DNA from: Candidatus Saccharibacteria bacterium UBA3723
Lineage (GTDB): Bacteria > Patescibacteriota > Saccharimonadia > Saccharimonadales > Saccharimonadaceae
Direction: 5' to 3'
DNA: 26,825 nucleotides
Assembly (NCBI GenBank): GCA_002371895.1
Contig: DFHM01000016.1
Coordinates: forward strand, 232 to 27,056
Positions 5,763-13,332 of this stretch are shown piece by piece; positions within the stretch are counted from its first letter, which is position 1; every line of letters begins with the position of its first letter. The position numbers were made by a program, and so were the translations under genes. The notes under the pieces are model-generated. The model saw only the letters and a program-made list of their open reading frames with translations. It did no database searches and was not told the origin of the DNA.

Positions 5763-6598
5763 TGGCTATTAAAGCTTATCGTCCAACCACGCCGGCTCAG
5801 CGTCAGAAGACTACTCAAGACTTCGATCAGATTACAACTCGTAAGCCATTGAAGAGCTTAGTAAAGAGCAAAAAGCAGAATGCTGGTAAGAACAACTCTG
5901 GCCGCATCACCGTTCGCCATCGTGGCGGCGGCGTCAAGCGCCATTACCGCATCCTCACCCACAACCTTCCTGCAGGTCTAACCCTCAAGGTTATGGAAAT
6001 TGAGTACGATCCAAACCGCAGCGCACGCATTGCACGCGTTCAGGATCAAAACGGCGTATATTATTACATCCTCGCGGATAGCAATATGCGCAAGGGTTCC
6101 GAAATCAAGACTGGTGACGAAGCTCCAATTGAGACAAGCAACCGCATGTCCATCGAGATGATCCCAGTAGGTACCCAGATTTACGCAATCGAATTAACTC
6201 CAGGCAGAGGCGCACAGTTAGTACGCTCCGCTGGTACTTCCGCACAGCTTATGGCAAAGGAAAACGGTTACGCAACCATCCGCATGCCATCTGGCGAAAT
6301 GCGCAAAGTTCTTACTACTTGCCAAGCAAACATTGGTGTAGTTGGTAACGAACAGCACCAGAACATCAAGATCGGTTCTGCTGGCCGCAAGCGCCGCAAA
6401 GGCATTCGCCCAACCGTTCGTGGTGTCGTAATGAACGCAACTGATCACCCACACGGTGGTGGTGACGGTGGCCGTCACGGTACCGGTAAAGCTCCACGCA
6501 CTCCATGGGGCCAGCTCACCTTGGGTTATCGTACACGTCATAATAAGAAAACTAACAAGATGATTGTTCGCAGTCGTCATGAAGGGAAGAGGAAATAG
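5762..6598 (+). CDS. rplB: Large ribosomal subunit protein uL2
   Basis: L2 is a primary 23S rRNA-binding protein needed for subunit association and the peptidyl transferase centre. The 278 residues match the usual length. MAIKAYRPTTPAQR and the RNA-binding segment GRITVRHRGGGVKRHYR are followed by the SH3-like and C-terminal parts. GVVMNATDHPHGGGDGG and APRTPWGQLTLGYRTR near the end carry the conserved histidine loop (E. coli His229 region). The start overlaps the rplW stop by one base. Confidence 0.98.
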   Translation: MAIKAYRPTTPAQRQKTTQDFDQITTRKPLKSLVKSKKQNAGKNNSGRITVRHRGGGVKRHYRILTHNLPAGLTLKVMEIEYDPNRSARIARVQDQNGVYYYILADSNMRKGSEIKTGDEAPIETSNRMSIEMIPVGTQIYAIELTPGRGAQLVRSAGTSAQLMAKENGYATIRMPSGEMRKVLTTCQANIGVVGNEQHQNIKIGSAGRKRRKGIRPTVRGVVMNATDHPHGGGDGGRHGTGKAPRTPWGQLTLGYRTRHNKKTNKMIVRSRHEGKRK

Positions 6599-6601
6599 TC
6601 T

Positions 6602-6892
6602 ATGTCTAGATCTCTTAAGAAAGGCCTTTATGTGGACGCCAAGCTTCAGAAGAAAATCGAAGCACTTTCCGCAGAAGACCGCACTATCGTCAAGACCTGG
6701 GCACGTGAATCCACTATTAGCCCAGAAATGGTTAGCCGCACAATCGCTGTTCACAACGGTCGCGTACATGTTCCAGTATTCGTTACTGAAAACATGGTAG
6801 GCCACAAGCTCGGCGAATTTGCTCCAACTCGTAAATTTAAGCGCCATGGCGGTAAGAAAGCCGCTGAAGCTGCAGCAAAGAAGGGAGCATAA
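6602..6892 (+). CDS. rpsS: Small ribosomal subunit protein uS19
   Basis: S19 is in the 30S head and contacts A-site tRNA and S13. The 96 residues start MSRSLKKGLYVDAKLQKKI and contain WARESTISPEMVSRTIAVHN and VGHKLGEFAPTRKFKRHGG, which are family hallmarks. A short Ala/Lys tail (KKAAEAAAKKGA) extends past the usual end. GAAGGGAAGAGG before the rplB stop acts as ribosome site, and the start lies three bases after rplB. Confidence 0.98.
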   Translation: MSRSLKKGLYVDAKLQKKIEALSAEDRTIVKTWARESTISPEMVSRTIAVHNGRVHVPVFVTENMVGHKLGEFAPTRKFKRHGGKKAAEAAAKKGA

Positions 6893-6895
6893 TAA

Positions 6896-7294
6896 ATGGC
6901 TACTAAATCTGCACACGCATATATCAAAGGCGTTGACAGCCAGCCACGCAAGGTTAGCGTAGTTGCTAGCCTCGTCCGTGACCGCTATGTCGCCGACGCA
7001 ATCGTAATCCTTGAGAATACGCCACGTCGCGCAGCAAAGGCTGTTCGTAAAGCTATCGAATCCGCAAATGCAAACCTTTTGAACAATAACAGCAACATCG
7101 ATACCAAGACGATTGCAATCAACCGCATCTCCGTCACTGCTGGTACTCGCATGCGCCGTTACGTTCCTGCATCCCGCGGTCGTGCTTTACCTTATGAAAA
7201 GATTTCATCCAACATCTTCGTTGAGGTCGTAGGCGAAGAAAAAGCAAAGAAGACTGCCGAAAAAGCAGAAAAAGCAGAAAAGGAGAAGAAGTAA
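6896..7294 (+). CDS. rplV: Large ribosomal subunit protein uL22
   Basis: L22 spans the 50S subunit; its beta hairpin lines the exit tunnel and is a macrolide-resistance hot spot. Of 132 residues, the core runs from PRKVSVVASLVRDRY to about residue 110 and includes the hairpin around ISVTAGTRMRRYVPASRGRA. The end is a Lys/Glu/Ala tail, EEKAKKTAEKAEKAEKEKK, longer than in typical homologs. The tail codons include AAAAGGAGAAG, which is the ribosome site for rpsC; the stop overlaps the rpsC start by one base. Confidence 0.97.
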   Translation: MATKSAHAYIKGVDSQPRKVSVVASLVRDRYVADAIVILENTPRRAAKAVRKAIESANANLLNNNSNIDTKTIAINRISVTAGTRMRRYVPASRGRALPYEKISSNIFVEVVGEEKAKKTAEKAEKAEKEKK

Positions 7295-7920
7295 TGGGCC
7301 AAAAAGTAAACCCAGTCAGCTATCGTCTCCAGGTTAACAAGAACTGGAGCAGCAAGTGGTTCTCCCGTAAGGCAGACTTCAAGAATTGGCTCATCGAAGA
7401 CGTCAAGATTCGCGAAGTAATCGAGAATCGCTTCAAGAGCCGCCCAACCATTGATCGTATCACGATTGAGCGCAGCCCAAACCTTACTACCATTACTATC
7501 CGTACCGCTAAAGCTGGTGCAGTAATCGGCAAGCAAGGCGCAGGCATCAACGAACTCAAGAAAGAGCTCGAAAAAGTTACCAGCGCACCACTTCGTATTA
7601 ATGTCGAAGAAGTTAAAAAACCAGAACTCAGCGCAAAGCTCGTAGCAGAAAACATTGGTTTCCAGCTCGGTAAGCGTATGAACTTCCGCCGCGCCGTAAA
7701 GATGGCATGTGCCTCTACTATGAACGCTGGCGCAAAAGGTATCCGCGTTGAGGTTGCAGGTCGTCTCAATGGCGCAGAAATGTCCCGCCGCGAAAAGTTT
7801 ATCGAAGGCTCCGTGCCTCTACACACTCTCCGCGCAGACATTGATTTCTACGTCGAGCACGCACAGACCATCGCTGGTATCGTAGGTGTAAAAGTTTGGA
7901 TCTATAAGGGGGAGAAATAA
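7294..7920 (+). CDS. rpsC: Small ribosomal subunit protein uS3
   Basis: S3 forms part of the mRNA entry channel. The 208 residues start MGQKVNPVSYRL, a slight variant of the family N-terminus. A type II KH domain follows with its GxxG loop in GAVIGKQGAGINELKK (about 71-86). The C-terminal domain carries MNAGAKGIRVEVAGRLNGAE and GSVPLHTLRADIDF. There is no long C-terminal extension. The final codons (AAGGGGGAGAAA) provide the ribosome site for rplP, three bases downstream. Confidence 0.98.
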   Translation: MGQKVNPVSYRLQVNKNWSSKWFSRKADFKNWLIEDVKIREVIENRFKSRPTIDRITIERSPNLTTITIRTAKAGAVIGKQGAGINELKKELEKVTSAPLRINVEEVKKPELSAKLVAENIGFQLGKRMNFRRAVKMACASTMNAGAKGIRVEVAGRLNGAEMSRREKFIEGSVPLHTLRADIDFYVEHAQTIAGIVGVKVWIYKGEK

Positions 7921-7923
7921 ATT

Positions 7924-8343
7924 ATGGCACTTACACAACCACGTAAAGAAGCACACCGAAAGGTACGCAAAGGCAAAAACACCGGTAACGCCACCCGCTG
8001 CAACACCGTAGCATTTGGCGACTGGGGTTTGATGAGCCTTGATAACGAACGCGTAAACGGCCGCCAAATCGAGGCAGCCCGCCAGGCAATTACCCGCTAC
8101 GTAAAGCGCGGTGGTAAAATCTGGATTCGCATCTTCCCACACGTCCCAGTAACCAAGAAACCTCTTGATGTTAAGATGGGTAGCGGCAAGGGCGAACCAC
8201 AATTCCACGTCGCAAAGGTAAAAGCCGGAACTGTAATGTTTGAGATTGCTGATGTTACCGACGAGCAGGCAAAAGAAGCACTTCGCCTCGCAAGCCACAA
8301 GCTCCCAGTACGCTGCAAGATCATTAAGAAGGAGGAACTATAA
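7924..8343 (+). CDS. rplP: Large ribosomal subunit protein uL16
   Basis: L16 organises the A-site tRNA region of the 50S subunit. The 139 residues include NTVAFGDWGLMSLDNERVNG, QIEAARQAITRYVKRGGKIW and IRIFPHVPVTKKP. The conserved stretch that reads VRMGKGKG in E. coli, with the hydroxylated Arg81, reads VKMGSGKG here, so the modified arginine is a lysine. ATG 7924 follows rpsC by three bases. The last codons (AAGAAGGAGGAA) supply the ribosome site for rpmC. Confidence 0.98.
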   Translation: MALTQPRKEAHRKVRKGKNTGNATRCNTVAFGDWGLMSLDNERVNGRQIEAARQAITRYVKRGGKIWIRIFPHVPVTKKPLDVKMGSGKGEPQFHVAKVKAGTVMFEIADVTDEQAKEALRLASHKLPVRCKIIKKEEL

Positions 8344-8345
8344 TT

Positions 8346-8522
8346 ATGGCAGAAGCTAAGAACGTTTCTCTCGAAGATCAGCTCAAGGCAAAGCGCGAAG
8401 AGCTATTGACTGCAAAGCAAGGTCTTGGTTCTACACTACAGAACCCACATCGCATCAAAGCTTTGAAGAAAGAAATTGCACGCATTTTAACGCAAATTAA
8501 CGCCACGAAAGGAGATAAGTAA
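8346..8522 (+). CDS. rpmC: Large ribosomal subunit protein uL29
   Basis: A 58-residue gene between rplP and rpsQ, where L29 is expected. L29 sits near the tunnel exit beside L23. The product begins MAEAKNVSLEDQLKAKREEL and contains GSTLQNPHRIKALKKEIARI, the two-helix pattern of the family in which the usual LR-GQL-NP-R-I-K-I motif is recognisable. It ends NATKGDK, whose codons hold AAAGGAGATAA, the ribosome site of rpsQ. Its stop overlaps the rpsQ start by one base. Confidence 0.93.
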   Translation: MAEAKNVSLEDQLKAKREELLTAKQGLGSTLQNPHRIKALKKEIARILTQINATKGDK

Positions 8523-8824
8523 TGGCACGCACACTTACAGGGGTTGTGTCCTCCGATAAGCGTGACAAGACAATTACTGTCGAAATCACCTCTCGTGAGA
8601 CGCATCCAATCTATAAGAAGCAGTATTCCATCACCCGCAAGTACACTGCGCACGATGAAAAGAATGCCGCTCATGAAGGCGATGTTGTCATGATTGAAGA
8701 AACACGCCCAATCAGCAAAACCAAGACATGGTCTCTCGTCAAAATCGTTGAGAAGAGCCGTGGCAAAGTAGAGCTTAAAGAAGGAGTCACTGAGGTCGAA
8801 AGTGACGAGAAAGAGGAGAAATAA
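8522..8824 (+). CDS. rpsQ: Small ribosomal subunit protein uS17
   Basis: S17 is a primary 16S rRNA-binding protein with an OB fold. The 100 residues show LTGVVSSDKRDKTITVEITS, HPIYKKQYSITRKYTAHDE and GDVVMIEETRPISKTKTWSLV. The end is an acidic tail, EVESDEKEEK, of which the last codons (AAAGAGGAGAAA) form the ribosome site for rplN. The start overlaps rpmC by one base. Confidence 0.98.
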   Translation: MARTLTGVVSSDKRDKTITVEITSRETHPIYKKQYSITRKYTAHDEKNAAHEGDVVMIEETRPISKTKTWSLVKIVEKSRGKVELKEGVTEVESDEKEEK

Positions 8825-8827
8825 TAA

Positions 8828-9196
8828 ATGATTCAGCAAGAAACACGTTTGAAGGTTGCCGACAACAGTGGCGCTAAGGAACTTGGCGTTATCCGTGTTC
8901 TCGGTGGCACTCGCGCTCGTTACGCACATGTTGGCGATATCGTAACTTGCTCCGTCAAGGACGCATCCCCAACCGGCAACGTCAAGAAAAAAGCCGTTGT
9001 CCGCGCCGTAATCGTTCGCACCCGCAACCCAATTCGCCGTCCAGATGGTTCAACCATCCGCTTCGACGACAATGCGGCAGTTCTCGTCAACGACGACAAG
9101 ACTCCAAAGGGTACCCGCGTATTTGGTCCAGTTCCACGCGAACTTCGTGACCTCGGTTACTCCAAGATCATCAGCTTAGCTCCGGAGGTACTATAA
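8828..9196 (+). CDS. rplN: Large ribosomal subunit protein uL14
   Basis: L14 lies at the subunit interface, next to L19, and binds silencing factor RsfS in many bacteria. The 122 residues have the usual length and start MIQQETRLKVADNSGAKEL. They contain GDIVTCSVKDASP, VRAVIVRTRNPIRRPDGS, FDDNAAVLVNDDKTPKGTR and the C-terminal FGPVPRELRD. In E. coli this gene starts the spc operon; here it continues the L3 operon, three bases after rpsQ, without a new promoter. Confidence 0.98.
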   Translation: MIQQETRLKVADNSGAKELGVIRVLGGTRARYAHVGDIVTCSVKDASPTGNVKKKAVVRAVIVRTRNPIRRPDGSTIRFDDNAAVLVNDDKTPKGTRVFGPVPRELRDLGYSKIISLAPEVL

Positions 9197-9197
9197 T

Positions 9198-9518
9198 ATG
9201 GGAACTCGTATTAAGACTGGTGACATCGTAAAGATTATCTCTGGTGCAGATAAGGGCAAAACTGGTAAAGTTACCAAGTTCTTGCCAAGCGAAAACAAGG
9301 TACTCATCGAGGGTATCGGCAATCGCACCCGCCACATGCGCCCAAATATGTATCGCGCTGGCGGCAAGAAAGATATTCAAGTCGGCATCGATGCAAGCAA
9401 AGTTGCTTTAGTAATTGACGAAAAGTCTGGCAAGACCAGCCGCGTCGGTTTCACTAAAGATGACAAGGGTAACACCGTTCGCATCGCCCGCCAAGCTAAC
9501 AATCGGGAGATTAAGTAA
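9198..9518 (+). CDS. rplX: Large ribosomal subunit protein uL24
   Basis: L24 starts 50S assembly by binding the 5' domain of 23S rRNA. The 106 residues start with the KOW motif, KTGDIVKIISGADKGKTGKV (about 6-25), followed by GIGNRTRHMRPN. The centre and C-terminal part (KVALVIDEKSGKTSRVGF) match the family. GGAGGT at 9184-9189, inside the last codons of rplN, is the ribosome site. The stop overlaps the rplE start by one base. Confidence 0.97.
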   Translation: MGTRIKTGDIVKIISGADKGKTGKVTKFLPSENKVLIEGIGNRTRHMRPNMYRAGGKKDIQVGIDASKVALVIDEKSGKTSRVGFTKDDKGNTVRIARQANNREIK

Positions 9519-10090
9519 TGGCCGAAACTAAATATGAAGCACGCCTTAAGACTCTTTACAACAAAGAGATCGCTAAGGAATTAATGAAAGAGCTCAAGCT
9601 CGACAACATCAACCAGGTACCAAAACTCGAAAAGATCATGGTTACCTCTGGTGTTGGTAAAAAACGTGAAGACAAGCGTTTCACTGAAACCGTAGAACTT
9701 ACTTTGACCAAGATTACCGGTCAAGCTACCGTTGGTCGCAAAGCAAAGAAGTCTATCGCTCAGTTTAAGATTCGCAAAGGCATGGGCGCCCCTGTTGGCT
9801 ACATGACCACTCTTCGCAACGACAAGATGTATGAATTCATGGATCGCTTGATCAATATCGCATTACCACACGTACGCGATTTCCACGGCGTATCCCGCAA
9901 GGCTTTCGATGCTCAGGGTAACTACAACCTTGGCCTCAAAGAGCAGACCGTCTTCCCAGAAATTTCCTTCGAAGATGCTGCTGTACTCCATGGTCTTGAA
10001 ATCACCTTTGTCATTAAGAATGGTTCACCAGAAGGGAGCATGAAATTGTTAGAAAAGTTCGGCATGCCGTTTGAAAAGGAGGACAAGTAG
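9518..10090 (+). CDS. rplE: Large ribosomal subunit protein uL5
   Basis: L5 binds 5S rRNA and reaches S13 across the subunit bridge. The 190 residues contain NINQVPKLEKIMVTSGVG, QFKIRKGMGAPVGYMTTLR, MYEFMDRLINIALPHVRDFH and GLKEQTVFPEI, all in family order. It ends FEKEDK, whose codons (GAAAAGGAGGACAAG) give the ribosome site for rpsN. The start overlaps rplX by one base. Confidence 0.98.
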   Translation: MAETKYEARLKTLYNKEIAKELMKELKLDNINQVPKLEKIMVTSGVGKKREDKRFTETVELTLTKITGQATVGRKAKKSIAQFKIRKGMGAPVGYMTTLRNDKMYEFMDRLINIALPHVRDFHGVSRKAFDAQGNYNLGLKEQTVFPEISFEDAAVLHGLEITFVIKNGSPEGSMKLLEKFGMPFEKEDK

Positions 10091-10091
10091 T

Positions 10092-10361
10092 ATGGCTAAG
10101 AAATCTGCAGTTCTCCGCGACGAAAAACGCCGCAAGATGTACGAAAAATACGCTGCAAAGCGCGCAGAACTCAAGGCTGCAGGCGACCTCGAAGGTCTCC
10201 AGAAGTTGCCACGCAACTCCAGCCCAACACGCCTTAAGAACCGCGATATGCTTGATGGTCGTCCACGTGGCTATATGCGCCGCTTCGGCCTCAGCCGTAT
10301 TAACTTCCGTGAAAAAGCAAGCAAGGGCGAAATCCCTGGTGTAACAAAGAGTAGTTGGTAG
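10092..10361 (+). CDS. rpsN: Small ribosomal subunit protein uS14, zinc-free type
   Basis: S14 belongs to the 30S head. ATG 10092 is used because the product then begins MAKKSAVLRDEKRRKMYEKY, as in the family, and GGAGG (10079-10083) is well placed; the ATG at 10071 lies inside rplE. The 89 residues include LPRNSSPTRLKNRDMLDGRP and GYMRRFGLSRINFREKA. No CxxC pair is present, so this is the C-minus form. It is shorter than the E. coli protein (101) in the central insertion. Confidence 0.96.
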   Translation: MAKKSAVLRDEKRRKMYEKYAAKRAELKAAGDLEGLQKLPRNSSPTRLKNRDMLDGRPRGYMRRFGLSRINFREKASKGEIPGVTKSSW

Positions 10362-10374
10362 GAAAGGAGAAGAT

Positions 10375-10776
10375 ATGTCTATTCAAACAACCGATCCTGT
10401 AGCTGACATGCTTACTCGCATTCGCAATGCAATCGCTGTTGGCAAGACCGAAGTTCGTGTCCCTACTAGCAAGCTCAAATTTGCTGTTGCTGATAAGCTA
10501 CAGAAGATTAACTACCTAGAAAAGGTAGAAGTCGAAGATGTAAAACCACGCGGCATCCTTCACATTGTAATCAACAATGAAGGCGAAGCTGCTCGCATCA
10601 ACGAAATCAACAAGGTTTCCACTCCAGGTCGCCGCATCTATGCAGGCGTCAACGAGATTCCAAAAGTAAAGTCTGGCCGCGGTACCGTTCTCGTATCTAC
10701 GAGCAAAGGCATCATGACTGGTCAAGAAGCAGTCAAGAACAAACTTGGCGGTGAGATACTCGTAAAAGTTTGGTAA
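10375..10776 (+). CDS. rpsH: Small ribosomal subunit protein uS8
   Basis: S8 binds the central domain of 16S rRNA; in E. coli it also represses the spc operon. The 133 residues start TTDPVADMLTRIRNAIAVGK and end with STSKGIMTGQEAVKNKLGGE and VKVW, as in the family. GAAAGGAGAAG precedes the ATG. It is the last gene of the L3 operon: a terminator follows and the next ribosomal gene, rplF, is 3.2 kb away behind its own promoter. The S8-L6 link, common in other bacteria, is thus broken. Confidence 0.98.
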   Translation: MSIQTTDPVADMLTRIRNAIAVGKTEVRVPTSKLKFAVADKLQKINYLEKVEVEDVKPRGILHIVINNEGEAARINEINKVSTPGRRIYAGVNEIPKVKSGRGTVLVSTSKGIMTGQEAVKNKLGGEILVKVW

Positions 10777-10785
10777 TAAACCTAC

Positions 10786-10815
10786 AAAAAATACCTCCGC
10801 AAGGGGGTATTTTTT
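10786..10815. terminator. Bidirectional intrinsic terminator between rpsH and the minus-strand gene
   Basis: ATACCTCC (10791-10798) pairs with GGGGGTAT (10803-10810) around a GCAA tetraloop, flanked by A5 on the left and T5 on the right. The symmetric A and T runs let it stop rpsH transcripts and those of the convergent gene that ends at 10821. Confidence 0.93.
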
Positions 10816-10820
10816 GATAT

Positions 10821-11687
10821 CTATTTTACAATTCCGCAAACAATAGCATTCTGGTCCGCTAAGGTCTGGAGCAACTTGCCCGGGAACGTAACACCCTTAA
10901 CTCCTATCTGATAAACTTCTCCAGGCTTATATTCCGGCATGGCATATCTGTATCTCAACAAGACATATTTAATCTGGTCTTTGACGTAAATATTGAACCT
11001 ACGATTTAACTCCATATATTTGATACTTTCGGTTCTATAATTAATCATCATAAAACGCTGCGTTGTAACGTAATATACAATGTCTTGACGGCGCCTATAA
11101 AAAGGCGAAACAATCATAAACACCGCATAGCCGAGTGAAGCCAAACCAAGCGCTGAGACTGCAATCAGAAAGCCCGGGGCGTTCTCGAGAGTACGAATTA
11201 TCCAATCCTGAAAACTTATATGCAAGGCCGTCACATCGCTAACAATCCAAAAAACAAAAAACGTGAACGTCCCGTAGATAAAAGCGAATACCAACCAATG
11301 AATATAGTAGCTAGAATAATAAGTCTCACTAAAATCTAACGTAGATAATGGCGCATTTTTATTTTCATCGGCCTCATTATCGGAGTTGTAGAAGAAGCCG
11401 CCAATTCGCTGCGCAGCCGAAACGCCGCAGAGTATACAAAGAATGACACCGCAGAAATAATGCCCAATCAGAAAGAAAGAGGAATTAAACGGCATTCCTT
11501 TTGCCGTCATCTTAGGATTTTCGACAAAGATATAAAGACAGGTAAATAGCGTCAGTGCAATCATCACGCATAAGACCACCTTACAATAAAGCCATCCGAG
11601 CGGACGATCATCAATATAATCTTTATCAATCGAGGCTTCAGCGAGCACTTTCTCGCCTTCACGAAGATACTTATCTACCTTACTCAT
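10821..11687 (-). CDS. Four-helix membrane protein with C-terminal PH-like domain
   Basis: A 288-residue protein whose start is taken at ATG 11687, six bases after an extended -10; a TTG two codons upstream is unlikely. A soluble N-terminal segment (DKYLREGEKVLAEASIDKDY) precedes membrane helices at about 31-54, 68-90, 128-150 and 171-194. A cytoplasmic C-terminal part (203-288) contains VYYVTTQRFMMINYRT, the motif typical of bacterial PH-like (YdbS/DUF304-type) domains. An acidic loop at about 101-112 lies between helices 2 and 3. The function is unknown. It is alone on the minus strand inside the ribosomal cluster, divergent from thyA, and has no Shine-Dalgarno. The membrane topology is clear; the PH-like call is moderate. 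Confidence 0.75.
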   Translation of the reverse strand: MSKVDKYLREGEKVLAEASIDKDYIDDRPLGWLYCKVVLCVMIALTLFTCLYIFVENPKMTAKGMPFNSSFFLIGHYFCGVILCILCGVSAAQRIGGFFYNSDNEADENKNAPLSTLDFSETYYSSYYIHWLVFAFIYGTFTFFVFWIVSDVTALHISFQDWIIRTLENAPGFLIAVSALGLASLGYAVFMIVSPFYRRRQDIVYYVTTQRFMMINYRTESIKYMELNRRFNIYVKDQIKYVLLRYRYAMPEYKPGEVYQIGVKGVTFPGKLLQTLADQNAIVCGIVK

Positions 11688-11693
11688 ATTCAA

Positions 11694-11702
11694 ATTATAG
11701 CA
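11694..11702 (-). promoter_or_regulatory. Extended -10 promoter, predicted leaderless start
   Basis: On the minus strand TGC-TATAAT is followed by TTGAAT and the ATG at 11687. The layout is the same as at 2487-2495 and 2518-2526. Confidence 0.7.
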
Positions 11703-11725
11703 TTAGCAAGAAAGCGGTTTTTGAA

Positions 11726-11734
11726 TGTTATAAT
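11726..11734 (+). promoter_or_regulatory. Extended -10 promoter of thyA-folA
   Basis: TG-T-TATAAT at 11726-11734 with no good -35. The start near 11741 leaves a leader of about 30 bases with the ribosome site AAGGAGGAA. It lies about 25 bases from the divergent promoter at 11694-11702, so the two units share a short control region. Confidence 0.7.
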
Positions 11735-11769
11735 AAAAGCAACGCTCGAAAAGCAAAAAAGGAGGAATT

Positions 11770-12735
11770 GTGAGCAAATTTGACGACCAATATATTGATT
11801 TATGTCGCCGTATTCTTGAAAGTGGCGAAAAGGTCACGAACTACAAAAAAGAAGACCATCGCAGCAAAAAGGCGGCAAACGCCATCCCGGACCATACCGC
11901 TCAAGGCGCATCTGAGGCTAGGACTATCCGTCTCCCGCATCAAGTCTTACAATTCAACCTCGAGGAAGAATTCCCAATCCTTACTTCAAAAAAGGTCGCA
12001 TTCAAGACCGCAGTCATCGAGATCCTCTGGATTTACCAGCAAGCTTCAAACGACGTACGCTGGCTCCAAGAGCGCGGCGTCAAAATCTGGAATGAGTGGG
12101 AAATCTCTGAAAAAGGTGTCTATCAGGGTCGCAACATCAATAAAATCTTTGCCAAAGAGCACCCATCCGAGCCAAAAGAAGACTTTGCTCGCACTATCGG
12201 CACTGCTTACGGCTGGATCGTAAAGAAATACGACCTCGTCGGCAATCTTATCGAAACCCTAAAGAGTAACCCAGGCAACCGCCGCATGATTATGAGTCTC
12301 TGGCAGAATGAATGGCTATCTACCGCCGCACTTCCAAGCTGTGTCTGGAACTCTCAATGGAATCTTATCGATGGCCACTTAAATCTCCTTGTTACGTCAC
12401 GCTCTTCTGACGTACCGCTCGGTTTGCCATTTAATATTGTTCAGTACGCCACACTTTGCTATCTCATTGCGCAGTCTATCGGCGCAAAACCAGGCCAATT
12501 TACCTTCATTACGAACGACGCTCATATCTACGAAAACCAAGTTGACGGCATCCGCGAGCAAATCGAAAGATATGACAAAGCCATGAAAGACGGCACGCTT
12601 CCACCAGCGCCGAAGCTCTGGCTCAACCCAAAGATCAAAGATTTCTACAAATTCGACAGCTCCAAGGAACTCAAAGATATCAAGCTCGAAAACTACGAAA
12701 ACCTCGGCACTATCAAGATGCCAGTTACGGAGTAA
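11770..12735 (+). CDS. thyA: Thymidylate synthase (folate-dependent, ThyA type)
   Basis: Methylates dUMP to dTMP with methylene-tetrahydrofolate in the cytoplasm. GTG 11770 is the start, seven bases after AAGGAGG. Among 321 residues are GNRRMIMSLWQNEW (phosphate-binding arginines, about 171-172), PSCVWNSQW with catalytic Cys191, and SRSSDVPLGLPFNIVQYA. The residue after the catalytic Cys is Val, not the usual His, and the motif resembles the B. subtilis ThyA form (PCVYETQW). A region at about 110-140 looks like an insertion. It is followed two bases later by folA, which regenerates tetrahydrofolate from the dihydrofolate this enzyme releases. Its position between S8 and L6 is unusual. Confidence 0.95.
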   Translation: MSKFDDQYIDLCRRILESGEKVTNYKKEDHRSKKAANAIPDHTAQGASEARTIRLPHQVLQFNLEEEFPILTSKKVAFKTAVIEILWIYQQASNDVRWLQERGVKIWNEWEISEKGVYQGRNINKIFAKEHPSEPKEDFARTIGTAYGWIVKKYDLVGNLIETLKSNPGNRRMIMSLWQNEWLSTAALPSCVWNSQWNLIDGHLNLLVTSRSSDVPLGLPFNIVQYATLCYLIAQSIGAKPGQFTFITNDAHIYENQVDGIREQIERYDKAMKDGTLPPAPKLWLNPKIKDFYKFDSSKELKDIKLENYENLGTIKMPVTE

Positions 12736-12737
12736 TT

Positions 12738-13208
12738 ATGTTTAGCATTATCTCGGCAATCGCAAAGAATAACGCCATTGGCAAAGGCAACGGCCTCATC
12801 TATCACCTCAAGGAAGATATGAAATTCTTCCGCGAAACCACTAAAGGTCACACCGTTATCATGGGCAAGAAAACCTGGGAGAGCCTCCCAGGAAAGCTAA
12901 AAGATCGCAAGAACCTCGTTATCTCATACGACGAGTTTGATGGCCCGGACGGCATAATTACGGACCTAGACAAGTACATCGAGGAAAACCAAGACACGGA
13001 CGAGGAAATCTTCGTTATCGGCGGCGGCTCCATTTATAAATACATGTTGCCATATGCCAAATGTCTATATCTCACCGAGATTGATGCCGAACCAGAAGCC
13101 GATACATATTTCCCGGAGTTCGACCGCAAAGACTATACCAAAGAAACTCTAAAAACCGGCTCAGACGGGGAACTAAACTTCGAAATCAACAGATACGAAC
13201 GTAAGTAG
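12738..13208 (+). CDS. folA: Dihydrofolate reductase
   Basis: Reduces dihydrofolate to tetrahydrofolate with NADPH, closing the cycle opened by ThyA. The 156 residues begin FSIISAIAKNNAIGKGNGLI. Asp27 lines up with the catalytic acid of E. coli DHFR in HLKEDMKFFRETT. HTVIMGKKTWESLPGKLKDR and EEIFVIGGGSIYKYMLP supply the NADPH-binding segments. The usual Trp22 of the PWH motif is Tyr here. The start is two bases after thyA, so translation is probably coupled. No terminator hairpin is visible in the 40 bases before the next promoter. Confidence 0.96.
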   Translation: MFSIISAIAKNNAIGKGNGLIYHLKEDMKFFRETTKGHTVIMGKKTWESLPGKLKDRKNLVISYDEFDGPDGIITDLDKYIEENQDTDEEIFVIGGGSIYKYMLPYAKCLYLTEIDAEPEADTYFPEFDRKDYTKETLKTGSDGELNFEINRYERK

Positions 13209-13248
13209 AACCGAAAACAGTCCAGAATCGCAATGTCGTACAATACTC

Positions 13249-13277
13249 TTGACAAAAAGCAATATTTTTGATATAAT
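13249..13277 (+). promoter_or_regulatory. Consensus promoter of the DUF3841-like gene
   Basis: TTGACA (13249-13254) and TATAAT (13272-13277), spacer 17. The predicted start at about 13284 coincides with the base of a perfect hairpin. Confidence 0.9.
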
Positions 13278-13284
13278 AATAGAA

Positions 13285-13301
13285 TAGTTTACAATAAACT
13301 A
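13285..13301 (+). promoter_or_regulatory. 5'-terminal hairpin of the mRNA leader
   Basis: TAGTTTA (13285-13291) and TAAACTA (13295-13301) are perfect inverted arms around CAA. The stem starts at the predicted +1, as does the TAG...CTA stem at 611-650. It is AT-rich and lacks a T run, so it is not a terminator. Confidence 0.6.
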
Positions 13302-13332
13302 CGCAAATTACAAGCATAAGGGGGTGAAATGA

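Noticed and set aside
6218..6916. 232-codon minus-strand frame opposite L2-S19-L22
   Set aside because: A codon-bias shadow of the plus-strand genes; no promoter or family pattern.
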